Shown: positions 17,488 through 26,502, counted from the first letter of the stretch. The stretch: 33,866 nt of DNA from Methylococcaceae bacterium (GCA_902810705.1 CADDYU010000035.1:1-33866); one strand, 5' to 3'. Translations and numbers: made by a program. The notes: generated by a model not told the origin, from the sequence alone.

Positions 17488-20151
17488 TTAAGACAATTCC
17501 TCCAGCAAAATCTTCAACTCCGGCAGGCACGAGCCGCACCCGGTTCCCGCGCGAAGCACAGCGCCAATGCGTTCCGGGGTCCGGAGATTTTGCTCTAAAA
17601 TGGCTCGTTTCAAGGTGTTAAGCCCAACTCCATAACAGGAGCAGATGAGCCGTCCCCGGTCCTCCTCCGCCGAAGCCGGCTTGCCGCTCAGGAGATAGCG
17701 ACGGGTGGACTCCGCCAGGCGCTCTTGGGAGAACAAGCCGGAGAGCCAATCTCTTGAGGGCAGCGGGCGGACCGAATCGACCAGTAGACAGGCTTCCAGT
17801 CTTCCCTCCTGGACCACCGCGTAACGGTAGCGTCCGGCGTAAGAATCGGCGAATTCCAGCCATTCGGCTGAGTTCGGATCCGAGACAGCCATCAAGGCCC
17901 TCGCCTGAGCTCCCCAATCTTGGGGCATCTTCGCGTCGGCCAGCTCATAGAGCCAATATCCCTCGCCCCGCACGGCTACGGTGTAATCGAAATCAGTAAT
18001 GGCTCGCGGCTCTCGGGTCAGCAGAAAGCCCTGCCAGGCGGCCCGATAGGGATCGATTCGGACCGGGGTATGCTTGGATTCCGGCTCACCGGAATAAGGA
18101 TCGGTGACCGGATTGACCAAGGCATTGACCAGGCTTCGGCTAGCGTAGGAGCCACTCCAGTGCATGGGTACGAACACCGATCCTGCTTGCTGGTCCACCG
18201 TCACGCGGGCGCGGGCCAGCGCGGTGCCGTAGCGGCTGATCAAACTCACCAGCGCGCCATCGACGACGTGGTGGCGAAGCGCGTCATCCGGGTGGAGCTC
18301 CGCGTAGGGCTCCGACAAATGCTGCGTCAGCCGCGGAGTCTTGCCGGTGCGGGTCATCGTGTGCCATTGATCGCGAATCCGGCCGGTGTTGAGCACCAGG
18401 GGATAGGCGGCGTCGGGAGCTTCCGCCGGCGGCTGCGGCGAGAGGGCCAGCAGCTTGGCGCGGCCCTTCGGGAAACCGCCATCGCCGAACAGTCGCTCGG
18501 TGCCCAAAGGATTCGCCGCATTCACCGGCCATTGCTGCGGCGCAAGGGCCTCGTAGCCGGACGCATCCAGATCGGCGAACGCGGAGATGTCGAAGCGCCG
18601 CTCGCCCCCGTTCCTAAATCCCGAGAGTCGGGCGTGCTCCACGAAGATTTCGCGGGGCGATTCGTAGCCGAATCCCTCTCGAAAGCCAAGGCGCCGCGCT
18701 ACTTGGGTAATGATCCACCAGTCCGGCTGGGCTTCGCCGGGCGCTTTAAGGAAGGCGCGCTGCCGGGAGATCCGCCGCTCCGAATTGGTGACGGTGCCAT
18801 CCTTCTCGCCCCAGGCTAGGGCAGGCAGGCTGACATGGGCGTAAGGCGAGAGATCCGTGTTTGCCTCACAGTCTGAAATCACGACGAATTCGCACCGTTT
18901 TAAGGCATCTCGCACCGAATTTATATCCGGTAAGCTGACCGCCGGATTGGTGGCCATGATCCAGACCGCTTTCACCGCGCCTTCACCGATGGCTCGGAAC
19001 AGATCGACGGCCAAGAGACCAGGCTTTTCCGCCATGCGGGGAGCCTTCCAGAAGTCGCGCACCAATTCCCGGTGCTCCGGGTTTTCGAGCTCGAGATGCG
19101 CGGCCAATTGATTTGCCAGGCCGCCGACTTCCCGTCCGCCCATGGCATTGGGCTGTCCCGTGAGCGAGAGCGGCCCCATGCCAGGCCGGCCGATGCGGCC
19201 GGTAGCGAGATGCACGTTGAGAATGGCGTTGACCTTGTCGGTGCCGGAGGAGGATTGGTTCACGCCCTGCGACCAGGCGGTGACGGTCTTTTCGGTACGG
19301 GCGAACCATTGGAAGAAGCGGGCGACATCCGCTTCCGGCACGCCGCAGGCCAAGGCCACGGCGGGCAGTGAAGGCGCGGTCTCGCGCGCCTTTTGCAAGG
19401 CCGCGGCATGGCCCGAGAGGTGCCGTTCCATGAACTCGTAATCCAGCCGGTCGTGGCGGCGAAGATAGTCCAAAAGGCCATTGAACAGAATGACATCCGT
19501 GCCGGGCCGAATGGGCAGATACAGGTTCGAGGCTTGCGCCGTGGCGGTACGGCGGGGATCGATGTTGACGATCCTAAGACTGGGATTGGTGCGCTGGGCC
19601 TTCAGAATACGCTGGAACAGCACCGGATGACACCAGGCCGTGTTCGAGCCCACCAGCACAATCAGATCCGCAAGTTCCAGGTCTTCATAACAACCTGGCA
19701 CCAGATCCTCGCCGAAGGCCCGCTTGTGCCCCGCCACGGCGGAGGACATGCAAAGCCGTGAATTGGTGTCGATGTTGGCGGTGCCAAGATAGCCCTTCAT
19801 CAGCTTGTTGGCGACGTAGTAATCCTCGGTCAGCAGCTGCCCGGAGACATACAGCGCCACGGCATCCGGACCGTGCTCGTCGACGATCCGGCGAAATCCG
19901 CCAGCCACCGCATCCAACGCCTCGTTCCAGGACACCCGTTGTCCGCCGATGTGCGGGTAGAGCAAGCGGCTTTCGAGCGACAGAGTTTCGCCCAAGGCCG
20001 AGCCCTTCGAGCACAGCCGCCCGAAATTGGCCGGATGCTCGGGATCGCCCGCGATCGCCGCCGATTCGCGGCCGGTCGGAGTCGCCAAGACGCCACAGCC
20101 GACACCACAATAGGGGCAGGTGGTGCGGATGGGTAAGTTTTCCGAATACAT
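17488..20151 (-). CDS. nasA: Assimilatory nitrate reductase catalytic subunit
   Basis: 887 residues of the molybdopterin oxidoreductase family. The N-terminal [4Fe-4S] ligands are Cys12, Cys15, Cys19 and Cys47 (TCPYCGVGC...RLCSKG). Then come the bis-MGD binding domains (DTNSRLCMSSAVAGHKRAFGED, WSQGVNQSSSGTDKVNAILNVHLATGRIGRPG) and the molydopterin dinucleotide-binding domain near the C-terminus (GRIRDQWHTMTRTGK). The last 55 residues form a BFD-like [2Fe-2S] domain with Cys837, Cys839, Cys872 and Cys875, as in Klebsiella NasA. There is no twin-arginine signal, so the enzyme is cytoplasmic. It reduces nitrate to nitrite for NirBD. It starts 34 bp after nirD. No separate NasB-type electron-transfer subunit is encoded nearby. 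Confidence 0.95.
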   Translation of the reverse strand: MYSENLPIRTTCPYCGVGCGVLATPTGRESAAIAGDPEHPANFGRLCSKGSALGETLSLESRLLYPHIGGQRVSWNEALDAVAGGFRRIVDEHGPDAVALYVSGQLLTEDYYVANKLMKGYLGTANIDTNSRLCMSSAVAGHKRAFGEDLVPGCYEDLELADLIVLVGSNTAWCHPVLFQRILKAQRTNPSLRIVNIDPRRTATAQASNLYLPIRPGTDVILFNGLLDYLRRHDRLDYEFMERHLSGHAAALQKARETAPSLPAVALACGVPEADVARFFQWFARTEKTVTAWSQGVNQSSSGTDKVNAILNVHLATGRIGRPGMGPLSLTGQPNAMGGREVGGLANQLAAHLELENPEHRELVRDFWKAPRMAEKPGLLAVDLFRAIGEGAVKAVWIMATNPAVSLPDINSVRDALKRCEFVVISDCEANTDLSPYAHVSLPALAWGEKDGTVTNSERRISRQRAFLKAPGEAQPDWWIITQVARRLGFREGFGYESPREIFVEHARLSGFRNGGERRFDISAFADLDASGYEALAPQQWPVNAANPLGTERLFGDGGFPKGRAKLLALSPQPPAEAPDAAYPLVLNTGRIRDQWHTMTRTGKTPRLTQHLSEPYAELHPDDALRHHVVDGALVSLISRYGTALARARVTVDQQAGSVFVPMHWSGSYASRSLVNALVNPVTDPYSGEPESKHTPVRIDPYRAAWQGFLLTREPRAITDFDYTVAVRGEGYWLYELADAKMPQDWGAQARALMAVSDPNSAEWLEFADSYAGRYRYAVVQEGRLEACLLVDSVRPLPSRDWLSGLFSQERLAESTRRYLLSGKPASAEEDRGRLICSCYGVGLNTLKRAILEQNLRTPERIGAVLRAGTGCGSCLPELKILLEELS

Positions 20152-20185
20152 GACAGGAAGCCCGTTTTAAAGCCCGCGAATTCGG

Positions 20186-20500
20186 TTAAGGCGCGAGCCT
20201 CAACCATATCGTTCCACTCTCGACCTTCACCGGAAAGCACGCGATCTGTCCCTCATCGGGCGCGCAAGCGTCGCCCGATTCCAGGTCGATGACCCAGTTG
20301 TGCAGCGGACAGGTGACCCGGTTGCCATGGACAATTCCCGCCGACAGGGGGCCGCCCTTATGGGGGCAGCGGTCGCGCACGGCAAACACCCGGCCTTCCA
20401 GCGTGCGGAATATCGCGATGTTGCCGAAGGCCGTTCCGACCGTGCGGGAACCTTGCGGCGGGATGTCATCGATCCGGCCGATTTCGATCCATTCGTTCAT
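20186..20500 (-). CDS. nirD: Nitrite reductase small subunit, Rieske-type
   Basis: 104 residues from the ATG at 20500; the open frame extends further upstream inside nirB, but this ATG follows a GGGTGAG ribosome binding site and gives a normal NirD N-terminus (MNEWIEIGRIDDIP). It keeps the Rieske cluster ligands Cys45, His47, Cys64 and His67 (CPHKGGPL and CPLHNW). Some NirD proteins have lost these ligands; this one should bind a [2Fe-2S] cluster. It partners NirB in NADH-dependent reduction of nitrite to ammonium and starts 5 bp after the nirB stop. Confidence 0.95.
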   Translation of the reverse strand: MNEWIEIGRIDDIPPQGSRTVGTAFGNIAIFRTLEGRVFAVRDRCPHKGGPLSAGIVHGNRVTCPLHNWVIDLESGDACAPDEGQIACFPVKVESGTIWLRLAP

Positions 20501-20505
20501 CGCTC

Positions 20506-22941
20506 TCACCCTACCCTTCTCAGTGGCATGAACCGTTCGCGCTCGGGCTCTTTCGCCAGTTCCGCCCAAGGATCGACCTGAGCGTTTTTCTGAGAGTCCA
20601 GGAATCGTAGATACAAGGCCTTCCGGCCCTCTGAATCGTCGATGATGCGCTGCTTGACGTAAGAAAGACCCACCCGCTCGATCCAATGGGCGGTGCGTTC
20701 CAGGTAGCGGGCCTCCTCGCGGTAAAGCTGCATGTAGGCGCCGCAATATTCCTTCACCTCCTCTTCGGTCTCCACCTTGCACAGGAAATCCGTGGCCCGC
20801 ACCTTGACCCCGCCGTTGCCGCCCACATGCAGCTCCCAGCCGGAATCCACCGCCACTACGCCGAAATCCTTGATGGTCGCCTCGGCGCAGTTGCGGGGGC
20901 AGCCGGACACGGCCATTTTGACCTTATGAGGGGTCCAGGAACCCCAAGTCATTTGTTCCAAGGCGATGCCCATCTTGGTGGAATCCTGAGTTCCGAACCG
21001 ACACCATTCCTTGCCCACGCAGGTCTTTACCGTGCGGAGGGATTTGCCATAGGCATGGCCGGAGACCAAGCCATGCTTGCCCAATTCCGCCCAGACCGCC
21101 GGCAGCTGCTCCTTGGGCACGCCCAGAAGATCGATCCGCTGGCCGCCGGTGATCTTCACGCTGGGGATGTTGAACTTCTCCGCCACGTCGGCGATGGCGC
21201 GAAGCTCCCGCGGATTGGTGACGCCGCCCCAGATGCGCGGCACGACCGAATAGGTGCCGTCCTTCTGGATGTTGGCGTGCATCCGCTCGTTGACGAAGCG
21301 GGATTGCGGGTCGTCCTGGTAGTCGTTCGGCCACTGGCAGAGTAGGTAATAATTGAGCGCCGGGCGGCAGGAGTGGCAGCCGTCGGGAGTCTTCCACTCC
21401 AGATGGCGCATGACTTGGGAAACAGTCTTGAGGCCGCGTTCGCGAATGGCGGCGCGCACTTCCTCGTGAGTGCGCTCGGTGCATTTGCACAGCGGCTTCT
21501 TGGCGGGGCTCACCGAGTAATCGCCCAGGGTGCTTTGCAGTAGCTGTTCCACCAACCCGGTGCAGGAGCCGCACGACGCCGAGGCCTTGGTGTGGGCGCG
21601 CACGTCATCCACCGTGCCCAGTTTCTTTTGCACGATGGCGTCGACGATGGTCTTCTTGCACACGCCGTTGCAGCCGCAGATCTCCGCGTTGTCGGGCAAT
21701 AACGCGGCGCGGTTCTCCGCGCCGTGCCCGGAGTCCCCCACGTGGGCCTGGCCGAACAGGATGTTCTCCCGGAACGCGGAAATGTCGGTGCCGTCCCGCA
21801 TCATCTGGAAATACCAGGCGCCATCCACGGTATCGCCGTAGAGCACCGTGCCGTGGACCCGGTTGTCCTTGACCACCAGTTTTTTGTAGACGCCCCGCGA
21901 TGGATTCTGGAAGAGCATCTCCTCATAACCCTGGCCTCCCTGGAATTGGCCGGCGGAAAAGAGATCGATGCCGGTGACTTTCAGCTTGGTGGAGGTCACC
22001 GAGCCTTCGTAGCGGGCGATGCCGTATTCGGCCAGATGGTTGGCGCACACCTTGGCCTGCTCGTAGAGCGGCGCCACCAGGCCGAACAAGGCGCCCCGGT
22101 GCTGCACGCACTCGCCCACGGCGTAAATGCGGGGATCGAACGTCTGCAGCGTGTCGCTGACCAAGATACCGCGGTCGCAAAGCAGTCCGGCGGATTTCGC
22201 CAGTTCAATGTTGGGGCGTATGCCCACCGCCATGACCACCAGATCGGCGGGGACTTCCGAACCATCCTTGAACCGGACGGCGCGCACGCGGCCGTCGCCC
22301 AGCAGGGCTTCGGTTTGAGCTTCCATCCGGAATTCCAGGCCCGATTCCTGGAGCGCGCGCTTGAGCAGCATCGCGGCCGGCTTGTCTAGTTGACGCTCCA
22401 TGAGGGTGTCGAGCACGTGCACCACGGTGACTTGCATCCCGCGCTTCTTGAGGCCGTTGGCTGCTTCGAGGCCAAGCAGCCCGCCCCCGATCACGACCGC
22501 GTGGCGGTACTTTTCCGAGGCCTCCAGCATCAGGTCCACGTCGCGGATGTCGCGGAAACCGATGACCCCTTCCAAATCCCGGCCGGGCAGCGGCAGCATG
22601 AACGGCGTGGAGCCGGTGGCAAGCAGCAGTCGATCATAGGAGGCTTCGATGCCATCCTCGGTGTAGACCCGCTGCCGCCTACGGTCGATCTTGACGACCT
22701 TCTTGCCCTTGTGCAGGGTGATGCCGTGCTCCGCGTACCAGGCGTCGCTATTGATGACGATATCGTCCAGCGTTTTCTCACCCGCCAGCACCGGGGACAG
22801 CAGGATACGGTTGTAATTGGGATACGGCTCGGCGCCGAATACGGTCATGTCGTATTTCTCCGGCGCCAGTTTCAGCAGTTCCTCCAGCGTACGGACGCCG
22901 GCCATGCCGTTACCGATGAGGATAAGTTTCTGTCTTTTCAT
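20506..22941 (-). CDS. nirB: NAD(P)H nitrite reductase large subunit
   Basis: 811 residues. In order: FAD-binding motif (LILIGNGMAGVRTLEELL), NAD-binding motif (VVIGGGLLGLEAANGLKKRG), two BFD-like [2Fe-2S] segments (CGCNGVCKKT...SCGSC and CKCTERTHEE...GCHSC), and the siroheme/[4Fe-4S] sulphite/nitrite reductase repeats with the cysteine ligands in TCVGKEWCRFGTQDS and CPRNCAEA. It reduces nitrite by six electrons to ammonium in the cytoplasm, using nitrite made by NasA. GGTGA precedes the start. It lies between the kinase-phosphatase gene and nirD in the same direction. Confidence 0.96.
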   Translation of the reverse strand: MKRQKLILIGNGMAGVRTLEELLKLAPEKYDMTVFGAEPYPNYNRILLSPVLAGEKTLDDIVINSDAWYAEHGITLHKGKKVVKIDRRRQRVYTEDGIEASYDRLLLATGSTPFMLPLPGRDLEGVIGFRDIRDVDLMLEASEKYRHAVVIGGGLLGLEAANGLKKRGMQVTVVHVLDTLMERQLDKPAAMLLKRALQESGLEFRMEAQTEALLGDGRVRAVRFKDGSEVPADLVVMAVGIRPNIELAKSAGLLCDRGILVSDTLQTFDPRIYAVGECVQHRGALFGLVAPLYEQAKVCANHLAEYGIARYEGSVTSTKLKVTGIDLFSAGQFQGGQGYEEMLFQNPSRGVYKKLVVKDNRVHGTVLYGDTVDGAWYFQMMRDGTDISAFRENILFGQAHVGDSGHGAENRAALLPDNAEICGCNGVCKKTIVDAIVQKKLGTVDDVRAHTKASASCGSCTGLVEQLLQSTLGDYSVSPAKKPLCKCTERTHEEVRAAIRERGLKTVSQVMRHLEWKTPDGCHSCRPALNYYLLCQWPNDYQDDPQSRFVNERMHANIQKDGTYSVVPRIWGGVTNPRELRAIADVAEKFNIPSVKITGGQRIDLLGVPKEQLPAVWAELGKHGLVSGHAYGKSLRTVKTCVGKEWCRFGTQDSTKMGIALEQMTWGSWTPHKVKMAVSGCPRNCAEATIKDFGVVAVDSGWELHVGGNGGVKVRATDFLCKVETEEEVKEYCGAYMQLYREEARYLERTAHWIERVGLSYVKQRIIDDSEGRKALYLRFLDSQKNAQVDPWAELAKEPERERFMPLRRVG

Positions 22942-23061
22942 GGTTCACCTACCTGGGGATGTCCCCGTTAATTCACGATGTTCGTAGTCATTCGTAGGCC
23001 GGGATGAGCTTACGGATTTCAAGGATCGGGCCCGCCTTGGAATTGCTTAGCTCATCCTGAT

Positions 23062-24783
23062 CTACATCCGTCCATAAGCCTGAAACAGGCATCCCATCAG
23101 CAGCCCGAACAGCAGCAGCGTCGTCAGCTGCCAGAACAGCAGCGGATTGCGTTCGTACAGGGGCAGCGGATGATTGGGGTTCCGCTTGCCGCCACCCTTC
23201 TCGAATCCCGATTCCAGCTCGTAGGCCAACTCGACGACATCGGCATAGCGCTGATGCGGGTCGATTGTGATGGCGCGGGCCAATACGGCGTCCAGCCAGG
23301 CCGGCAAATCCGGGCGATAGGCCGTCAGGGGTTTGGGCTTGCCAAAGCGGGGGGTGCTGAAAGGCTCGATTTCGCCGAATGGGTAGGCCCCACCGGCGAA
23401 CATCCGGTACAAGGTGACGCCCAGGGCGAAGACATCGCTGGCGATGCTGCCCCGTTCGCCGCGGAACATTTCCGGCGCCATGTAGCTGGGGGTGCCGGGC
23501 ACGGGTTCGCTACTGCCCTCGTCCCAGGCGGGCAACCGCGCGATGCCGAGATCCAGCAGCTTCAAGCCGTCGTCTTCCGTGAGCAAGATGTTGTCGGGCT
23601 TGATGTCCCGGTGCACGATCTGCTGGCGGTGCAGGGCATGGACCGCCTTGCAGAGCTTGAGCGTGAGGTCGATGCCTGGCTCCAGGCCGAGCGGCGCTCT
23701 CCGGTAGAGAAAGTTCTCCAGAGTGACGCCTGGATAGTAGGGCATGACCGAATAAAGGCGGGTCTGGCGCCCCGGCGGCTGCTCCAAGATTTCAGCCACC
23801 CAGGGGCTCTTCACCCGTGCGCCGATCCAGGCTTCCCGTAGGAAGGCGTCATGGTATTCCCGTTCGCTGGCGACCCGCGGATGAGGAAACTTCACCACCA
23901 CCTTCTTGCCGCTTCGCGGGTCGGTGGCGACGAACAGCGCGCTATAGCGACCCGAGGACAGCAGCCTTTCCAGGTAAAAGCCATCCACCGTGTCGCCGAC
24001 CGCCGGCAAGTCCAGCAGCGGCAAGGCTTCGATGGCGTCCCGCAGGGACTGCCGGTCCACAGCCGGCAAGGTGATGACGTCCACCACCAGAGCGGTGATA
24101 TTGTCGTTGCTGCCCTGCTGGAAGGCTCGTTCCGCCAAGGCTTCCACCGTGCTTTCGGGAGTGGCCCGCTCGAGCAGGAGACGAGCGATCTCGACTTCCC
24201 TGAGCGCCGCGTGCAGGCCATCGCTGCACAGGAGGAAACGGTCGTGCACCTCCAGAGGATGCACGGCGTAGTCGGTGCGCAGATTGGATTCCAGCCCCAC
24301 GGCTCGGTATAGGATGTGACTCTGGCTGGGGTGGCTCAGGGTGTGGTCCGTCGTCAAGAGCTCGAGCTGCTCGCCACGAAGGCGATAAATGCGGGAATCC
24401 CCGACGTGGGCCACATAGGCCCGCCGTCCGCGCAGCACCAGGGCGCTAAAGGTGGTGCCCATGTGGGCAAGATTCGGATCGCGCCGGCCTACAGCGTGGA
24501 TCCAGCGGTTGGCTGCTCCGAGACACCGGTCCAGCAGCTGCTCCATTCCCAGGGTTTCGGTCAGGCTGTAATAAGCATCCATAAAGCTCTGCAGGCAAAG
24601 TTCCGCCGCTACCCGGCCACCTTTGGCGCCGCCCATGCCATCCGCCACCGCCGCCACGACGCCGCGAGCGGCCGCGATCCGGGGCGGCGGTTCGGCGATG
24701 CCGACATAGTCCTGGTTGTCCTTGCGCCGCCCTTGGAGAGAGACGAATGCGGCGCGCAGGGTGAGTTGTCCTTCGGCGGTCAT
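23062..24783 (-). CDS. PP2C phosphatase - Ser/Thr kinase fusion, membrane-anchored
   Basis: 573 residues from the ATG at 24783 (MTAEGQLTLRAAF); a GTG 21 codons earlier would overlap the transporter gene and adds no domain. Residues about 5-240 are a PP2C phosphatase with its metal-binding aspartates (RKDNQDYVG, VADGMGG, CSDGL, GSNDNITALVV). Residues about 265-530 are a Hanks-type kinase with Lys298 (VVVKFPH), HRDIKPDN (Asp393), DLG in place of DFG (Asp411), and GTPSYMAPE. A membrane helix at about 546-570 anchors the C-terminus. The same fusion lies between the transporter and nirB in P. aeruginosa. Its target is not known; the transporter or reductases are obvious candidates. Active-site residues look intact, though the Gly-rich loop is reduced. 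Confidence 0.92.
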   Translation of the reverse strand: MTAEGQLTLRAAFVSLQGRRKDNQDYVGIAEPPPRIAAARGVVAAVADGMGGAKGGRVAAELCLQSFMDAYYSLTETLGMEQLLDRCLGAANRWIHAVGRRDPNLAHMGTTFSALVLRGRRAYVAHVGDSRIYRLRGEQLELLTTDHTLSHPSQSHILYRAVGLESNLRTDYAVHPLEVHDRFLLCSDGLHAALREVEIARLLLERATPESTVEALAERAFQQGSNDNITALVVDVITLPAVDRQSLRDAIEALPLLDLPAVGDTVDGFYLERLLSSGRYSALFVATDPRSGKKVVVKFPHPRVASEREYHDAFLREAWIGARVKSPWVAEILEQPPGRQTRLYSVMPYYPGVTLENFLYRRAPLGLEPGIDLTLKLCKAVHALHRQQIVHRDIKPDNILLTEDDGLKLLDLGIARLPAWDEGSSEPVPGTPSYMAPEMFRGERGSIASDVFALGVTLYRMFAGGAYPFGEIEPFSTPRFGKPKPLTAYRPDLPAWLDAVLARAITIDPHQRYADVVELAYELESGFEKGGGKRNPNHPLPLYERNPLLFWQLTTLLLFGLLMGCLFQAYGRM

Positions 24784-24820
24784 GGGCGTTTCCGGATACG
24801 TGCTCGGTAATTCGTGAGGC

Positions 24821-26098
24821 TCAAACTTGCGCTCCCGACACCGCACCCCAGGTAGTGCGCCAGCGTTTCTTCACGACCATCAGGCCGAACAGCCCCAATA
24901 GGGGAAGGGCCGCGAACACGCTGAACCCCAAGGCAAAGCCATGCTGCATCTCCCACGACACGCCCAGGGTCTTGGCGAGGAAGAAGCCGCCCACGCCGCC
25001 GGCGCAGCCCACCAAGCCGGTTACGACGCCGATTTCCTTGCGGAACCGTAACGGCACCAGCTGAAACACCGAGCCGTTGCCCATCCCGAGCGCCAGGGTG
25101 CCGACGAAGAAGATGGCGACCGCCACCCAAGCCACCGGTGGCAGCGCCATCAAGCCCCAGCCGGCCACCTTGGCGCCGCCGGTTTGCTGCGGAGCTACGG
25201 GACCTTCCGGCATGAAGGAGATGGCGAGATAGCTCAAGGAGACAATGATGAATAGGAACTGCAGGGCGCGGATACCGCCGATCCGATCCGCCAGAAACCC
25301 TCCCACGGGACGGAACATGGAGCCAGCGAACACCACCACAGCCACCATCAGGCCGGCGGCGATGCCGGAGACGTGATACCAGTTGGTGAAGTAGAGGGGC
25401 AGCGCATTGCCCAGGCCGACGAAACCGCCGAAGGTAATCGAATAGAAGAACATGAACCACCAGCTATCCGGGTCCTTCAGCACGGCGGCATAGTTGGCCA
25501 GGGAGACCGGCGCGCGCTTGTCCGGGGCATCCTTGACGAGAACGGCGTAAATGAGGAGCACCAGCACCAACGGGATAAGCAGAAATCCGAACACCGCCTG
25601 CCAGCCGAATCTCTCCGCCAGCCAGGGGACGATCATGGAATCCAGCACCACGCCCATGTTGCCGGCGCCGGCGATGCCCATGACGATGCCTTGGAACTTA
25701 GGCGGATACCAACGGCTGGCTTGGGGCAAGGCCACGGCGAAGCTGGCGCCGGCAATGCCCAACAGCAGGCCCAGAAGCTCTACTTCCAGCTTGGAGTGCA
25801 GGCCAAACACGAATACATAGGCCAAGCCCAAGATAACCAGCAGCTGGGCCAGGATGCCAGTCAGCTTGGGTCCCAAGTGATCCGACAGAGAACCCAGAAT
25901 GATGCGAAACACCGCACCCGACAGAATGGGAATGGCGACGATGGTGAACTTCTCGCCCACCGGCAGTTCCAGGTCCTTGGTGATGTAAAGAGACAAGGGA
26001 CCGAGCATCACCCAGACCATAAAGGACACGTCGAAGTAGAGAAAGGCCGATAATAGGGTCGGCCAGTGGCCTGCTTGCTTGAATTCTTTTAGGTTCAC
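24821..26098 (-). CDS. Nitrate/nitrite transporter, MFS NNP family (NarK/NrtP type)
   Basis: 425 residues with about twelve membrane segments. Family signatures are FRIILGSLSDHLGPK (the substrate Arg in the second helix), AGAGNMGVVLDS (first nitrate signature) and MGNGSVFQLVPLRF (second signature). It starts with GTG at 26098 behind GAGAGGA. It is the first gene of the nas operon, preceded by a sigma-54-like promoter and an attenuator leader, so it should import nitrate for assimilation. In Pseudomonas the equivalent is named nasA, which collides with the reductase name, so I leave the symbol blank. Confidence 0.93.
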   Translation of the reverse strand: MNLKEFKQAGHWPTLLSAFLYFDVSFMVWVMLGPLSLYITKDLELPVGEKFTIVAIPILSGAVFRIILGSLSDHLGPKLTGILAQLLVILGLAYVFVFGLHSKLEVELLGLLLGIAGASFAVALPQASRWYPPKFQGIVMGIAGAGNMGVVLDSMIVPWLAERFGWQAVFGFLLIPLVLVLLIYAVLVKDAPDKRAPVSLANYAAVLKDPDSWWFMFFYSITFGGFVGLGNALPLYFTNWYHVSGIAAGLMVAVVVFAGSMFRPVGGFLADRIGGIRALQFLFIIVSLSYLAISFMPEGPVAPQQTGGAKVAGWGLMALPPVAWVAVAIFFVGTLALGMGNGSVFQLVPLRFRKEIGVVTGLVGCAGGVGGFFLAKTLGVSWEMQHGFALGFSVFAALPLLGLFGLMVVKKRWRTTWGAVSGAQV

Positions 26099-26136
26099 AA
26101 TAAAGTCCTCTCGCTTGCCTGCGCCTCAATGGCAAT

Positions 26137-26190
26137 AAAAAAAGCGCCTGGCGGAACGTCGCCTGTCAGTAAGCGAAGTCCGCAAGACGC
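26137..26190 (-). terminator. Leader terminator (attenuator) of the nas operon
   Basis: On the minus strand GCGTCTTGCGG (26190-26180) pairs with CCGCCAGGCGC (26154-26144) in 10 of 11 positions, one of them a G-U pair, and seven T follow directly (26143-26137). The loop is 25 bases. It lies between the predicted start site and the transporter gene, so it would stop transcription before the operon unless prevented. Confidence 0.75.
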
Positions 26191-26225
26191 CTTTGTCGTA
26201 AGAGGTGCGCCGCCATTGGCGCACC
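26184..26225 (-). promoter_or_regulatory. Paired ANTAR-target hairpins (NasT binding site)
   Basis: Hairpin P1 (26225-26204) has a perfect 8-bp stem GGTGCGCC / GGCGCACC and the hexaloop AATGGC. Four bases later P2 (26199-26184) has a short imperfect stem (ACGAC / GTCTT) and the hexaloop AAAGGC. Both loops have A at position 1 and G at position 4, the known ANTAR recognition rule. The right arm of P2 is part of the left arm of the terminator, so NasT binding should block terminator folding. Confidence 0.75.
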
Positions 26226-26247
26226 GGTAAGAATTTAGTTAATCCTT

Positions 26248-26263
26248 AACAAGGATCGTGCCA
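26248..26263 (-). promoter_or_regulatory. Sigma-54-like promoter of the nas operon
   Basis: On the minus strand TGGCACG-ATCC-TTGTT: the -24 element is perfect and the spacing correct, but the -12 dinucleotide is GT instead of GC. Transcription would begin near 26237, about 12 bases before hairpin P1. Confidence 0.6.
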
Positions 26264-26280
26264 ATGCTGATTTATTTAAA

Positions 26281-26293
26281 TAATTAATTGATT
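26281..26293. promoter_or_regulatory. IHF site in the nas promoter
   Basis: On the minus strand AATCAATTAATTA matches WATCAANNNNTTR at every fixed position. It lies in an AT-rich stretch between the sigma-54 promoter and the possible NtrC sites, the usual place for IHF in sigma-54 promoters. Confidence 0.55.
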
Positions 26294-26349
26294 TTTATAA
26301 TAATTTTATAATCGTACAGAACACTGAAGACGCCTTCTTGCTTGAGGCT

Positions 26350-26389
26350 CGCACCACTTTGGAGAGCACCCTCATACCTTACTGGTGCA
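26350..26389. promoter_or_regulatory. Two possible NtrC sites upstream of the nas promoter
   Basis: CATACC-TTACT-GGTGCA (26373-26389) matches 9 of 12 consensus positions with a perfect right half. CGCACC-ACTTT-GGAGAG (26350-26366) matches about 8 of 12. They lie about 120 and 145 bp upstream of the predicted start. Individually weak; their position makes them more credible. Confidence 0.4.
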
Positions 26390-26502
26390 GATTTCATCAT
26401 TGAACTCAAGAGACTTGTTTGAGCTCCGGCCACGCGGCTTTGTCCGTGGCACGAGCCAGTATGAGCTTAAAGTGCCGCCCGTCGTCTCGTTCAGGCGGCG
26501 CA

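Noticed and set aside
20501..20782. Upstream extension of the nirD frame into nirB
   Set aside because: The extension overlaps nirB, adds no domain, and the ATG at 20500 has its own ribosome binding site and gives a normal NirD.
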